From Ornithodoros turicata (lineage: Eukaryota > Arthropoda > Arachnida > Ixodida > Argasidae), in contig NW_026999295.1 of NCBI RefSeq assembly GCF_037126465.1, forward strand, positions 1,240,001-1,304,000: a stretch of 64,000 nt of DNA, in the 5' to 3' direction. The translations under genes were made by a program, and so were the position numbers. How positions within the stretch are numbered: the first letter of the stretch is position 1; the number at the start of each line of letters is the position of its first letter. Positions 47,061 to 56,540 of this stretch are shown piece by piece. The notes below the pieces were generated by a model, which had not been told where the DNA came from, did no database searches, and saw only the letters and a program-made list of their open reading frames with translations.

Positions 47061-47784
47061 ATTGTGAGTTTTCGCATTTTCTTTCTTTTTTTTTATTGTT
47101 GACCCGATCCTTGAGTTTTCTTCAGTTGTGTGGAGCTGCCTGAACAAATGCCTTTCACCGATGAAGAAAAAGCGCACCGCCGATTCGGAACAATATTGCC
47201 GTAATCTCACGCGTATTAGCCCGGGCTTATGCGCGATTTTTCTCATGGGCACTCTGCGGCTTATCTGCCTACTATTTTCCCTGGTATTTTCTCCATACTC
47301 TGGTTTGAACGAAAGGGCCGGCAGTGTCTCTGGAACACTACTGCCATGCCAATGCATGAACAGTGCATAACCGGGACGGGTCCACATTCGAGTAGGTCGA
47401 TCTTCCTGGTGCCTTCCCACAAGCAGCTTTAACGAAAGTGGTGACAGTGATTCACGTCTCCTGGAAGACCACTGACCCATCAATCCATGAAAAACGACCA
47501 ACAAGGGCACAATCCGGTCTTGGTAGAACTCTAGAGCTGACCTCTTTTGCTGTAGAATATGCCAACCCTGGAGTATGGACCACAGAGTTTATGGCCTTCT
47601 CTATGGTCTCCTTCGTCGCACAAATCAGTCATTTCGGTGCTTATATGTAGGGCTCCGGGTTTTCAGATTTTATTTCAGGGCGTTACCAGGGGATGTTTTT
47701 CGGAGTGTATGGTTTACAGCTCGTTAATATCCGAAATTCGGATAAAACTTGATGACGCACGTACAGTTGCGCAGCGAAAACGCA
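47061..47784. other. No gene recognised; terminal-like repeat 47198-47290
   Basis: TGCCGTAATCTCACGCGTAT and CTGCGGCTTATCTGCC here resemble 52045-52140 in inverse orientation (CTGCGGCTGATCTGC, TACGTGTGAAATTACGGTA), so both may be ends of one DNA-transposon family. A 151-codon minus frame (47055-47510) has no recognised domain. Confidence 0.4.
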
Positions 47785-48355
47785 GTTCTCACCAGTGCCG
47801 GATTTAAGGGGGGGGGGGAAACGGGGAACATGCCCGGGGGCCCCCACCAAAAGGGGCCCCCACCACTGAAATTGTCACTGCTTCTTCTACAAACGATACG
47901 GTTTTGGATTCTCGCCAAAACCACATATGGAGCAAGAACTTTCGTGCACTTGGAGAATACCACCCCAGTTGAAAGATATGCGTATAGTTCACTACCATAA
48001 TTCAGTTGTTCATGTTCTTAGGCACCTTGAGGCACACAATGTTGTGTGTTTCAGCCTGACAGCAGTTGCTTCCTGTCGTGTACTGTTCATGCATAACCAG
48101 GGGCATAATGCTGAGGAGATGTTAGAAGCTCTGTTCGACGCACATGGCATAAACAGGTACGGTAGTCCTACGACAATGCTGCGTCCATGAGTAGAACGTA
48201 CAACGTCTTCAAGCACGAGTACGACAGAAAAAGCACCTGGCTACGTGGGTTCCTTGCTCAGGGCGCTGTCTAAATCTGGTGGCAAAATTACCTGCCGGGT
48301 GCTGCCGTGCTACTGTCGCTTTTTAGATTTCCTCGAGCAAGTATAGGAGTTCTTT

Positions 48356-48498
48356 ACAGCATCCGCGCATAGACACAAAGATAGACACGAAGACACAGGT
48401 GATGCGAGCAACCTCACCACAACGGTGTCCGGCGACTGCTCAACAAAGCAGCCCGTTCCAGAACCGAAAACACGGTGGTCCTGTACAGCGGATGCTGT
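48356..48498. repeat. Small inverted-repeat insertion
   Basis: ACAGCATCCGC (48356-48366) is inverted at 48488-48498. The 143-bp unit contains AGACACAAAGATAGACACGA-type text. Origin unknown. Confidence 0.5.
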
Positions 48499-49111
48499 GA
48501 GCCGTCAGGGGATACTGTCTTTTCTTTAGAACGTTATTACGTCTTTAAAAGTCGTTACGTCCTTAAAACGTCTCGACGTTATTACTAGCAATCGAGATGA
48601 AATAACTCAAGTGCCCTTTAAAACAGCGGTGTCATTGACTTGGGAATTAATGCGGCGTTTTGGGACAATATTTTAGACAGAGTGGACAAGAATAGCAATA
48701 CATTATAAAGTCCACAGATAGACCTGAACATGCTTTGACCTGAAGGTGTGAAGCATTCGATCACTACCGCATGGTTGGGGATGATGTAACTGGAGCGAGG
48801 GAATTTACTGCAGTAAGAAAGCGCAACTGACGATCCAGTGTACGGCTGCGTAACTGCCCCTGAAGCACGGTTTAGTGGCACCTCATAGAAGTTCCGGAGA
48901 AAGAACTTCTCTTGATCACCGGCTGTCCGCGTATGAAGAGCTATCGTCCTGGTTCGGCATCTCATTGGAGAAATCTGCATCCTGGAGGTATACGCTTCAG
49001 CCTCTGTGCTAAGGCATTTTTGCAAGACGAGGTCGGCAGCCGAGAATCTTTCCTCTACGCACTGATCATGGAGAAAAGAAGTTTTTCCTTATGTAGAGGT
49101 TGCTCTTCATA

Positions 49112-49433
49112 TACACTTTAAGAAAAAACGTATGATTTTCTACGCATTTCGGTAGAGCTGCATTTCAACCACATTTCTACTCCAACTAGTTTTACCTTTT
49201 GGTTATAACTGCAGAGTAGAAACAAACTACAGAGTAGAAGCTGTCGTTCTACCAGCTTGGGTAGGAAATTCTATCATTTTCTCTTATTGCAAACGTGAGA
49301 AAGAGACGCAAGGGAAAGGGACGCTGCCTATACCCGCGGGGGAGAAGTCGCGTGTGGATTGGCACGAAATGGTAGAAGTACCGTCCCGCTGCAACTCTGG
49401 GTAGGAAATTCTACCTTTTTTTCTTAGAGTGTA
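49112..49433. mobile_element. Motif-array MITE, TIR TACACTYTAAG
   Basis: Ends TACACTTTAAGAAAAAACG and the inverse TTTTTTTCTTAGAGTGTA. The interior repeats GTAGAAATTCTAC-like palindromes (GTAGGAAATTCTAC at ~49260 and ~49400, GAGTAGAAACAAACTACAGA near 49215). It shares the terminal block with 50521-52000 and 63434-63835. Confidence 0.8.
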
Positions 49434-49439
49434 GGTCTG

Positions 49440-49605
49440 AGTGTGATGGTTAGCAGCAGCTCCTGTGAGCGCTCATTTTCGATACTGAAGCTCATAAAGA
49501 ACAGTCATCGGGCAACCATGACGCAGGGCGGATACCTTGTCACTCTTATGCAAAGGGACATTCTTAAACAGCTTGATTTTACAGAGGCCATTACCGATTT
49601 TTGAG
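49440..49605 (+). pseudogene. hAT transposase C-terminal (dimerisation) fragment
   Basis: The plus frame reads SSSCERSFSILKLIKNSHRA, TMTQGGYLVTLMQRDILKQL and DFTEAITDF, then stop. This is the C-terminal hAT dimerisation region of the zinc-finger MYM-like hAT group. The catalytic part is absent, consistent with an internally deleted element. Confidence 0.8.
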
Positions 49606-49966
49606 TAAGGAAGTCAACGAACGTTCCAGGTTGCGCTAGCAGCACAATGTAGTCTCGAATAGGTTGCAAAATAGTAGATACGATATCTTAAAAGATGTTC
49701 ACTGTAAAAGCTAATGTGAAATACTCTTTCTGGAAACTGTGTGGTAATAAATAACGTACCAACTGCTGGACATTCAACTTTTTCATATACGTATGTATCG
49801 CGCATGGAATATTCGTACCGAGGTCAGGCATCTGTATGCCCATAATTTACACTCATGAAGCACCATGAAAAGTACTGATCGTGCAGAAGGGCCCCCACCA
49901 TGCACGCTGCCCCGGGTCCCGACCACTGTAAATCCGGCACTGGTTCTCACATTTACTGCTTCAACA

Positions 49967-50224
49967 CTAAAGACACACAAGCTTTACACTACATTCCGTG
50001 TGACGTACACTGAGGTGTTCCGCAATTCCAAATGCACCCTTTCCGTATGCAGTGCTCACTGTTATGCAAACAGTACTTACATATGACAACCTCTGCATTG
50101 CGATCGCGGGACGATGTGAACTCCTCGAAATCAGGGTGCTCCTTGATGTAGTCGCAGGGCAGCTTTCGCTTGCGTCCCATCTTGTCGTCAGCACTGCAAC
50201 TAGTTGCCCTTTCAAAGAGACCAC
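49967..50224 (-). pseudogene. BED/CCHH-like zinc-finger fragment
   Basis: The minus frame 49989-50180 gives MGRKRKLPCDYIKEHPDFEE and VICKYC; a shifted frame continues YGKGAFGIAEHLSVRHTE, together forming a C-x2-C...H-x4-H pattern as in BED-type fingers at transposase N-termini or CGGBP1-like proteins. It lies just outside the hAT duplication, on the opposite strand, so it belongs to a different unit. A frameshift separates the Cys and His halves. Confidence 0.4.
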
Positions 50225-50520
50225 TCCGTATGACCTCGGTTCGATGATTATTTTAGTGTTTAGGTCATGTGTCGGACAAAGAAATCGTAAAACAGACTGG
50301 AGGAAAACCCGGGCAGTGAATCCTGAAGTGGTCGAGATGACCGCCGAAGAAAACGGTAGGTCACGGAAACCATTATTATGTTGTCGTGGGGCCGATATCC
50401 GAGGTCAGAAGAAACCCAGTACACAAAAGGAGGCCAATAATAATAACCTAGCTATGAGGGAAAACATCTGCCAAGCGGAGTTTTTCGGATTAATACGAAT
50501 TGCTTAAAATTTCACCGGAG
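50225..50520. other. No gene recognised
   Basis: A 151-codon plus frame ends at 50507 but shows no domain and overlaps the minus-strand finger. Confidence 0.4.
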
Positions 50521-50774
50521 TACACAGTAAATTTATTTACACCCCTATGAGTGTAAAATGAGTGTTAGATAACTCACACCCTTATGGGTGTAAATGCTAC
50601 ACCCCAGTGATGGGTGTAACAGAGGCGTCACATATTACACCCAAAAGAAGGGTGTTTATTGGGTGTATTGACCCTAAAAATGGCAGGTTCTGAAAAAAAA
50701 AAAAAACACTTGCTCTGCATTTAATTGCTAGTGTGAGCATCTTACCTATCTAGACTTTTGGAGTTTTTTTATTT

Positions 50775-51030
50775 CCGTATTAGCGGCACGAAGCAACTGT
50801 GGCTATGAGAGGCGTACAGACGTGGGCAGAGGACAGCAGAGAGGAGTGGGGGGGGGGGGGCTTAGTGTGCATCCTGGGCCGACTTCAGGGGAACTGCGCA
50901 GACATTCGTCGGGAAAGTCTTCGGAAAACCCAGGGAAAACCGCAGGCAACACAGACGGTGTGAGGATTCGAACCCGTGTCACCGGCGTGGAAAGCGATCA
51001 TCTTAACCAGCATGACACGGGAGGTTAGAA
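50775..51030 (-). mobile_element. tRNA-derived SINE (copy 3)
   Basis: Read on minus: A-box-like TCATGCTGGTTAAGATGATC, B-box GGTTCGAATCC (exact consensus), then the common body (CAGTTCCCCTGAAGTCGGCC, AGGATGCACACTAAG) and GCTTCGTGCCGCTAATACGG with an A-rich end. The least degraded head of the three copies. Confidence 0.85.
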
Positions 51031-51179
51031 GAGCTTAGCTAGTTGCTTCCGCTTTAACCTCTTGTGGAGGCTTGAGTTCGCATTCATTATATCACATGTA
51101 CGCTCTTCCCGCATGAACACTGCTTAAATGTACTAATAGGTATGCATATATAGGTATATTGCATATATATGCGAAGGAA

Positions 51180-51600
51180 AAGGTAGAATGGATTCGAGAT
51201 TACAAACAGAAAATGCAAGGGGGGTTTATTAAAGATTAAGGGGCAAGTCGACACTGCAACAGCAGCCTGCCTTCGCCATTTGCAAGCCCTGTTGAAGGCT
51301 GCTGCTGTCTTCCTTGTTCTTCCCTTGTTTTTTTCCTAGCTGTTCGTGGTATTTGGATCTTTCTACTTTTTCTTTTCGTATATTAATTTCACAATCATCC
51401 ACAATAGTTAGCCCTTTACTTACATACACATATGTATTTCAATTTCGTGATCACGCGCACCAGTTAACCTTTCAGCCAGGGGTGAAGCCCCTGTCAGCTA
51501 TTTTCAAGTTTAGTCCTGTTGAAGGCAGCGCTGACAGCCGAAACGTCGACCCCTAACTGTAACTACAGTTGCCCTACAGTTGGCAACACGACTGTAAAAA
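51180..51600 (+). repeat. PLE-like 3' tail
   Basis: Non-coding. It ends with the TTGAAGGC...GCCGAAACGTCG motif (51514-51552) found in PLE tails. GAAGGCTGCTGCTG at 51293 and AGCAGCCTGCCTTC at 51258 form an inverted pair. Confidence 0.5.
51514..51552 (+). ncRNA. PLE-tail hairpin motif (copy 2)
   Basis: CCTGTTGAA, stem GGC/GCC closing a loop AGCGCTGACA, then GAAACGTCG. Shares flanks with copies 1 and 3 while stem and loop differ. Confidence 0.4.
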
Positions 51601-52000
51601 AATTAAATAGGAATTACTAGAAATAGATTTAATGTAATAAAAGTAGCAATTGTTTCTAATCCTTATACGGCTTCCCAAGTCTCTTCATTACTTGTAGTCT
51701 ATATCTTTTTCGTGTCCATCTGTACTAAGTTATCTATATATATTACGAATATTATCACAATTAAAAAGAAAACTACGTGAGCTACGAGTATTGTGCGGCA
51801 TACACCCGTTTTGCACTGATATGAGTGTTCCAAAATTTAGCATTGTGTGTAACGGAAGTGTGATCGGGGTGTATTGGTACATTACACCCCTTTTACACCA
51901 ACACGGGTGCTTAGTGGAGTGTAGTATAAGTGTAATTCGGGTTTGTCCCCATAATACACCCTTTTCACACCGGGAAGGGCGTAAAAAAATTTACTGTGTA

Positions 52001-52140
52001 CGTTTTTCGGATAAACCCGAAAGCCCGGAACCCTACTTATATGCGAGTGCGGCTTATCTGCCACGAAATTTTCAAAGTGTTTCTAAAAACGTGTCCTGCG
52101 GCTGATCTGCAGTGCGACTTATACGTGTGAAATTACGGTA
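52001..52140 (-). repeat. DNA-transposon terminus-like repeat
   Basis: On minus it starts TACCGTAATTTCACACGTAT, with GCAGATCAGCCGCAGG and CAGATAAGCCGCACTCGC, resembling 47198-47290. No partner end was found. Confidence 0.4.
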
Positions 52141-52229
52141 TACTTTGATGAAACAATGTACTGCAACTAGAGGTATAACTGGCAACTAGGTCAGATTCTT
52201 CATTAACTTAACCTATCCAACTCCTCCTT

Positions 52230-52750
52230 CCCTAGAACAGTACGTGATTGTCATTTCCTCTACACACTTGTACATGGTATCATTGACTGCTCCGACTTGT
52301 TATCTTCGGTGCCCATTCATCTTCCCCTACGGAATTAGACGGCACATCCTGTTTTCTATTTTAAATATTGCAAATAGCTGTGCTCCCGTACCTCGTTTAT
52401 TGCGCCATATGAACGCACTCAACCGAAACCATGACGTCAACATTTTTTCGCCGTATTTGTCATTTCTGTCTTTCCTTTATAATATTAATCTGCAGTCGTA
52501 TTGATGAGTAGCATTCCTACACTCTCCCGGTGTTTGCTTAATTTTCTTGATGTTCTATTTTGCTTCTGCCCTGTGTAAACTGACATTGATCTTGTTGGTG
52601 CACCATCAAGCACGGTTGTTGACGTGCATCTTTTAAAATAGCACTCCGTTCCTCTAGTCTGAAGAAGAGCTTTCGCTCGAACCGTCACCCTTTTTCATTG
52701 CTTCCCTCTTCGGTACACCGGTACCCCCTTTTTTTCTCTCTCTCTCTGTA
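52230..52750 (+). repeat. PLE-like region ending in tail motif
   Basis: Degraded, no readable domain. It contains the tail motif at 52652-52690 followed by a CT-rich run (52725-52748). Confidence 0.45.
52652..52690 (+). ncRNA. PLE-tail hairpin motif (copy 3)
   Basis: AGTCTGAAGAA, stem GAGC-TTTC-GCTC, then GAACCGTCAC. The stem is intact and differs in sequence from the other two copies. Confidence 0.45.
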
Positions 52751-52807
52751 CGTGTACCTGGCAGCCCTTTTTGGATTTTCGTTCATCTTTTAAAATAACC
52801 TGCTGTT

Positions 52808-52834
52808 GTTTGTTTGTTTGTTTGTTTGTTTGTT
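52808..52834. repeat. (TTTG)n microsatellite
   Basis: Uninterrupted tetranucleotide run beside the minisatellite. Confidence 0.85.
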
Positions 52835-52848
52835 GCTGTTGCAGCACG

Positions 52849-52995
52849 AGGATTGAATGTTACAGAGTAAGGATTAAATCCCACGGCGTACGGGGTAGAC
52901 ATGGCAGAATAAGGATTAAAAGTTTCAGTACTAGGATTAAATTCCACAGTATTTGGCTCAAATTCAGCGGTATACGGTCTAAATGCGACGGCAAA
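52849..52995 (-). repeat. 21-bp minisatellite encoding a heptad repeat
   Basis: Seven tandem 21-bp units (plus-strand type AGGATTAAATTCCACAGTAT). In the minus frame 52783-53097, which is open for 104 codons, each unit encodes a heptad of the form F-N-P-Y-S-V-T (F39 to T87). Phe at heptad position 1 and Pro at position 3 are best kept. Whether it is translated is unknown; it lies 275 bp downstream of the Merlin-like stop on the same strand. Confidence 0.75.
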
Positions 52996-53269
52996 ACCTG
53001 CAGGGGCGGAGGGAATGCACACAAATCCGTGTGGATAGCAATGGTTTATGATGACAATAATAAATGACGCAGCTCGAATTGGCAAACAGTGAATCACACA
53101 TTGACAAAATCAGGGAATACACTACACTTGGAAACAAATAGTCTCGAATTCATGCTTCGCACTATAAAGTCAAATGCACATTTAAAGTCAAATGTTGCAC
53201 CACACATAAAGCGTAGTCGCCTTGTCTCATCACACCAATGTAACACAACATCATAACATCTGTAAATGA

Positions 53270-54724
53270 TCAGAAGGTATATGCTGAATGAGATGGAGAA
53301 GGTGCCAGCTGTTGCGATGACTGTGCATCAACCGAGGGTTGCAGGATGTAAGGTGCCATATAGTTTTGGACAGGGATGAAGCTTCCAAGAGTCTGCACTA
53401 CGTGAACTGGCATTGTAACGAACATGATTGGCTGGAGGGCTGCTACTGGCACTGGTGCTAGTAGGGTCACAGAATGTCTACATGTACGGATCTTACCAGA
53501 AACACCTGCTGAAAGGCTTTCAGAGAAATCGCCGTGCAACGTGTTTTCACTTTTCTCAAGTGTGTGGAGAGTAGAGTTTTCCTCTGATCTCCACATGCTG
53601 ACATGCTGAATGTGTTGCATGGGCTGTGCTGTCACAGAAGTCGAAGCTGTAGATGCTGAGGCAAGTGTTATTGTGGAAGGCTGCTGAGCGATAGGGGCTG
53701 AGACATTACGTTCCTGGCGTTGTGCAGGGACAGGTCTCTGTGCATCCTTGTGGCGGTTGTTCTGATGGTGCGCGCCTTCAGTGTGCTGTAGGCGGGCAGG
53801 GCCAGTGAAGACTCTGCTTCGAGCTATACCAATGCATCTGAGGAGTTCAGAAAATGGATCCTTTTCAGAGGTCTTCAGCTCTTCACGCCACATTTGCTCA
53901 TCGAGGTAGAGCTGTAGGTCTCTGCGCTGCATCCCACTGCGGATCAAAGGTTGCTTAAGGGCATGCCACCTCGACTGAGCTGTTTGAGTATGAAGCTCCG
54001 GGTGCTGACTACTAACAAACCGAGCCCTCTGGTTCGCGACCCTGTGTTTGTAATAGTTGGGTCTCTTGAGACGCTTCCACTGCCGTGGATCCTCTCCGAG
54101 TGTTTCAAGGTTGTAGTAACTACCCCGTCCCTGAGTGATTAGTGTTGTTCCTCTTTTCACGTTCCTCTTTATCAGTGGAATAAGAGTAGCCTTGACCCTC
54201 TTCTTGTTAGGACAGACTAAGACTCTTACTTTTGTGTCCTGGTTTTTATTCAGGCTGGGTTCCCTATCTGCCATGATGAGTACCCACTGCCCAGACGACT
54301 TGCAACCTTTGTTATTTACACGCTTCCTGAAGACAGATTCATAGATCTCCACAGACCTACGTCTCCCACCAATCTTTCCATCTGCTGCATTACGACGCTC
54401 CATGTACACAGAAATGGCACGTCGCAACAAGTAGAGACCACGAGAGATTGTTGAGTGCGACAATTTCCTGTTGCCTCTGGAATAGTTGTCAGCAATATAA
54501 CTGTAGGTACCCGAACCTCGTGCAAAGATCAGCATCATGTGCAGAAAACTATCTAGAGGAACACGAAGGTTCCTAAATACGGAGTTGTAAAATACAGATT
54601 CCGACCAGTAGTGACCACGCCGTCGGCAGATCCATCGTGCAGTTGTTCTGCACGACAATCGCAGTGTTGTCGGTTGTCGACACAACGGGCATCGCATATC
54701 CTTCTGCAGTGCACCGTGCTCCAT
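53270..54724 (-). CDS. Merlin/IS1016-type transposase-derived protein, catalytic residues lost
   Basis: 484 codons uninterrupted. It opens with a zinc-ribbon-like region (CPLC 12-15; C25, C33), then a helical segment (residues ~40-110), then the ISXO2/IS1016-like DDE fold: GGRRRSVEIYESVFRKR (~118-134), a TTLITQGRGSYYNL segment (~193-206), HTQTAQSRWHALKQPL (~245-260) and YLDEQMWREE. In active relatives the three motifs carry Asp, Asp and Glu; here those positions are Tyr128, Gln198 and Gln250. Residues ~300-484 form a Gln/Ser/Thr/Pro-rich tail not typical of Merlin, which is usually about 300 aa. The frame stays open upstream of the Met (SITCLAGKLEVIKWL), with an acceptor TCTTGCAG ending at 54751, so the true start may be in an upstream exon. 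An intact frame with all catalytic positions changed suggests domestication; a young inactive copy is the alternative. Confidence 0.75.
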   Translation of the reverse strand: MEHGALQKDMRCPLCRQPTTLRLSCRTTARWICRRRGHYWSESVFYNSVFRNLRVPLDSFLHMMLIFARGSGTYSYIADNYSRGNRKLSHSTISRGLYLLRRAISVYMERRNAADGKIGGRRRSVEIYESVFRKRVNNKGCKSSGQWVLIMADREPSLNKNQDTKVRVLVCPNKKRVKATLIPLIKRNVKRGTTLITQGRGSYYNLETLGEDPRQWKRLKRPNYYKHRVANQRARFVSSQHPELHTQTAQSRWHALKQPLIRSGMQRRDLQLYLDEQMWREELKTSEKDPFSELLRCIGIARSRVFTGPARLQHTEGAHHQNNRHKDAQRPVPAQRQERNVSAPIAQQPSTITLASASTASTSVTAQPMQHIQHVSMWRSEENSTLHTLEKSENTLHGDFSESLSAGVSGKIRTCRHSVTLLAPVPVAALQPIMFVTMPVHVVQTLGSFIPVQNYMAPYILQPSVDAQSSQQLAPSPSHSAYTF

Positions 54725-54750
54725 GAGCCACTTGATGACTTCTAGCTTAC

Positions 54751-55321
54751 CTGCAAGACATGTGATAGATCACTACAAGATCACTATCCGCATAAGAATA
54801 TATAATATATTGCTATAGTATATATAATATATATAAGAATATATCCGCATAAGCGGATCACTATCCGCTTGGTTCCCTATGTAGGGATCAAAAATGAGCA
54901 CAAAAGCAAGAACTATGAAGACATCAACAAAGGTAGTGGAGTGAAGTTGCTTGCACGCAAGTCAACCTTAATGCCATCCCAGCACTGCTGAAATATGGAT
55001 TAACCCCCATTTTCCCTGAATCAGAATAAGGCGTATGTTAGTAACTGCTACATACTGCACATTCTGGATGCCGAGATTTGTATTCCGGTCGCATTCCTAT
55101 GTGATAGGACATGATCTACAATATATTGCCATTAATAAAAAAAACTATATGTTGTAAAATTATGTCTATAGTTAACGCAGACACGCTCTATCTTGACAGA
55201 ACTGGCAGCCAATTATTCATGACTGAAGTTTCTTGCTAGTAGATCTTCACCGGAGAATTAATATCAGCAACTTTTGCCTTTCAGTCTATTAAGCATCGTA
55301 GCCACAGCATAAAGGGAACGA
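54751..55321. other. Upstream of the Merlin-like gene; AT-rich, no exon identified
   Basis: 54795-54850 is ATATAT-rich and flanked by GATCACTATCCGC duplicates (54779 and 54857). No upstream exon could be fixed. Confidence 0.4.
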
Positions 55322-55440
55322 ACATCATCAACTTTATTACATTGTGACGATCTACCCCGTTGCTGGTGGTAATGTCGGAGACCAAGAGAAATGTTGGAGT
55401 GATTACCAATTCTTGGTTGGCTCTACGTCCGTCTCCCACC
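55322..55440 (-). repeat. LINE 3' end (I-type)
   Basis: CATCATCAACTTTATT followed by GATCTACCCCGTTGCTGGTG resembles the 3' ends at 46503 and 55690. Confidence 0.55.
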
Positions 55441-55689
55441 CACATGATATCCGCAGATGAATAACTAGCAATTCCTGTATCACTTCAAAAAGGGACTTGT
55501 GGTGTTTTTCACATTTTTCCAAAAAACAAACAAACAAACAAAACAATGAAAATTGCCTGAGTCAAATAATATTGTGTACATGACATGCACATATCTCACT
55601 GTAAAATGCCACTCAAAAGTGACAAACCTTCACAGATGAGAAATCAGTGAGTGAGAAAAACTAAGAGAGGGAAAACTAGGGAGAGTAAA

Positions 55690-55905
55690 GGAGGAACAAC
55701 AACAACAGCAACTTTATTTCAGGATGATGGGTGGGGAGTTTCATCGCCGGGGGCGATACTCTACCCCATTGCTGGAGGTGAAGCAGGGAATGAAGGAATG
55801 GGTCCCGTTACAATGAGGATCGGGAGTCCTGTGGCGTCCAAAAAGGCGAAGAGAGCCTTGAGGACAGAAGAGGAAGTTTCTAGAAATCTTCCAAACGTTC
55901 GGGAG
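55690..55905 (-). repeat. LINE G: I-type 3' end
   Basis: AACAACAACAACAGCAACTT, GGCGATACTCTACCCCATTG and CCTGTGGCGTCCAAAAAGGC match the 3' ends of LINES C and F on the minus strand. Only the last ~200 bp remain. Confidence 0.8.
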
Positions 55906-56194
55906 CTGCCACGATAGATAACACTGCTATTTCTTCACCACCGCCAGGCTGCCATTGCAGTTTACATATTTTGGTGTGCCATTTCTCATTTGTCAGAAGG
56001 TGTTTGTGTTGTGTGGTTCTGTGTGTCCTTGTCTCCATCTACGTCGTTACCGCTTATGCCATTACATACCTGGAAGAACTATGGAGTATAAAGGATATTG
56101 GAAAGGGAAGTTTGAAGAACACTCCCAATATTCGGGAGCTGCCAGGATAGATTACACTACGATTAATAAGAAAATAGAATACACTACTAAGCTC

Positions 56195-56540
56195 AGTGTG
56201 GCGTCAAAAAGAATAGAGCCGCGACTGAAAAAAAATCACCAGAATTATTCTGGTGTTTCCTAATGTTCCTGACGTTACCACAAGACTCTCTTGATGTTTG
56301 TAATGTGCACATCAAAAATGTCTGGTGTGACAGCAGGGTGACTCTGGTGCTGTCTAGTTCTCCTGATGTCAACACCAGAGTGGCCTACTACGACACCAGA
56401 ATGAGTCTCGTGCCTTCTAGAATGCTTGGTGTGCGCACTAGAGAGACGTAGTGTTTTAATGTGACCGTTAGAGCGGTCTGATGTGGTTCACAGACACCAG
56501 ACCTATGGCGCCAGAGTACGAGCACCACGTGTTGTTACTA
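56195..56540. repeat. Motif array of TCTGGTGT/ACACCAGA
   Basis: Left part CGACTGAAAAAAAATCACC, then AGAATTATTCTGGTG (palindromic) and about ten diverged units (GTCTGGTGTGAC, ACTCTGGTGCTG, CAACACCAGAG, CGACACCAGAATG, AGACACCAGAC). Same architecture as other arrays; the right terminus is uncertain. Confidence 0.65.

Larger units (their letters stand above)
47793..49942 (+). mobile_element. hAT element with transposase remnant
   Basis: Termini CAGTGCCGGATTTA and TAAATCCGGCACTG, with perfect 8-bp duplications GTTCTCAC (47785-47792, 49943-49950). The interior is mostly non-coding, with a transposase tail at 49440-49605, a 322-bp MITE at 49112-49433 and a small inverted-repeat insertion at 48356-48498. 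Confidence 0.93.
50521..52000. mobile_element. Motif-array element G, TIR TACACAGTAAATTT
   Basis: Perfect terminal TACACAGTAAAT / ATTTACTGTGTA. Sub-terminal arrays of ACACCCTTATGGGTGT variants lie at both ends (50538-50665 and 51795-51990). Inside are an inverted SINE (50775-51030) and a PLE-like tail (51180-51600), so most of the 1.48 kb is secondary insertion. Confidence 0.85.

Noticed and set aside
47055..47510. 151-codon minus frame as a transposase
   Set aside because: No DDE or HTH motif could be found; part of it overlaps terminus-like repeat sequence.
50052..50507. 151-codon plus frame as a gene
   Set aside because: Overlaps the more convincing minus-strand finger and has no recognisable content.
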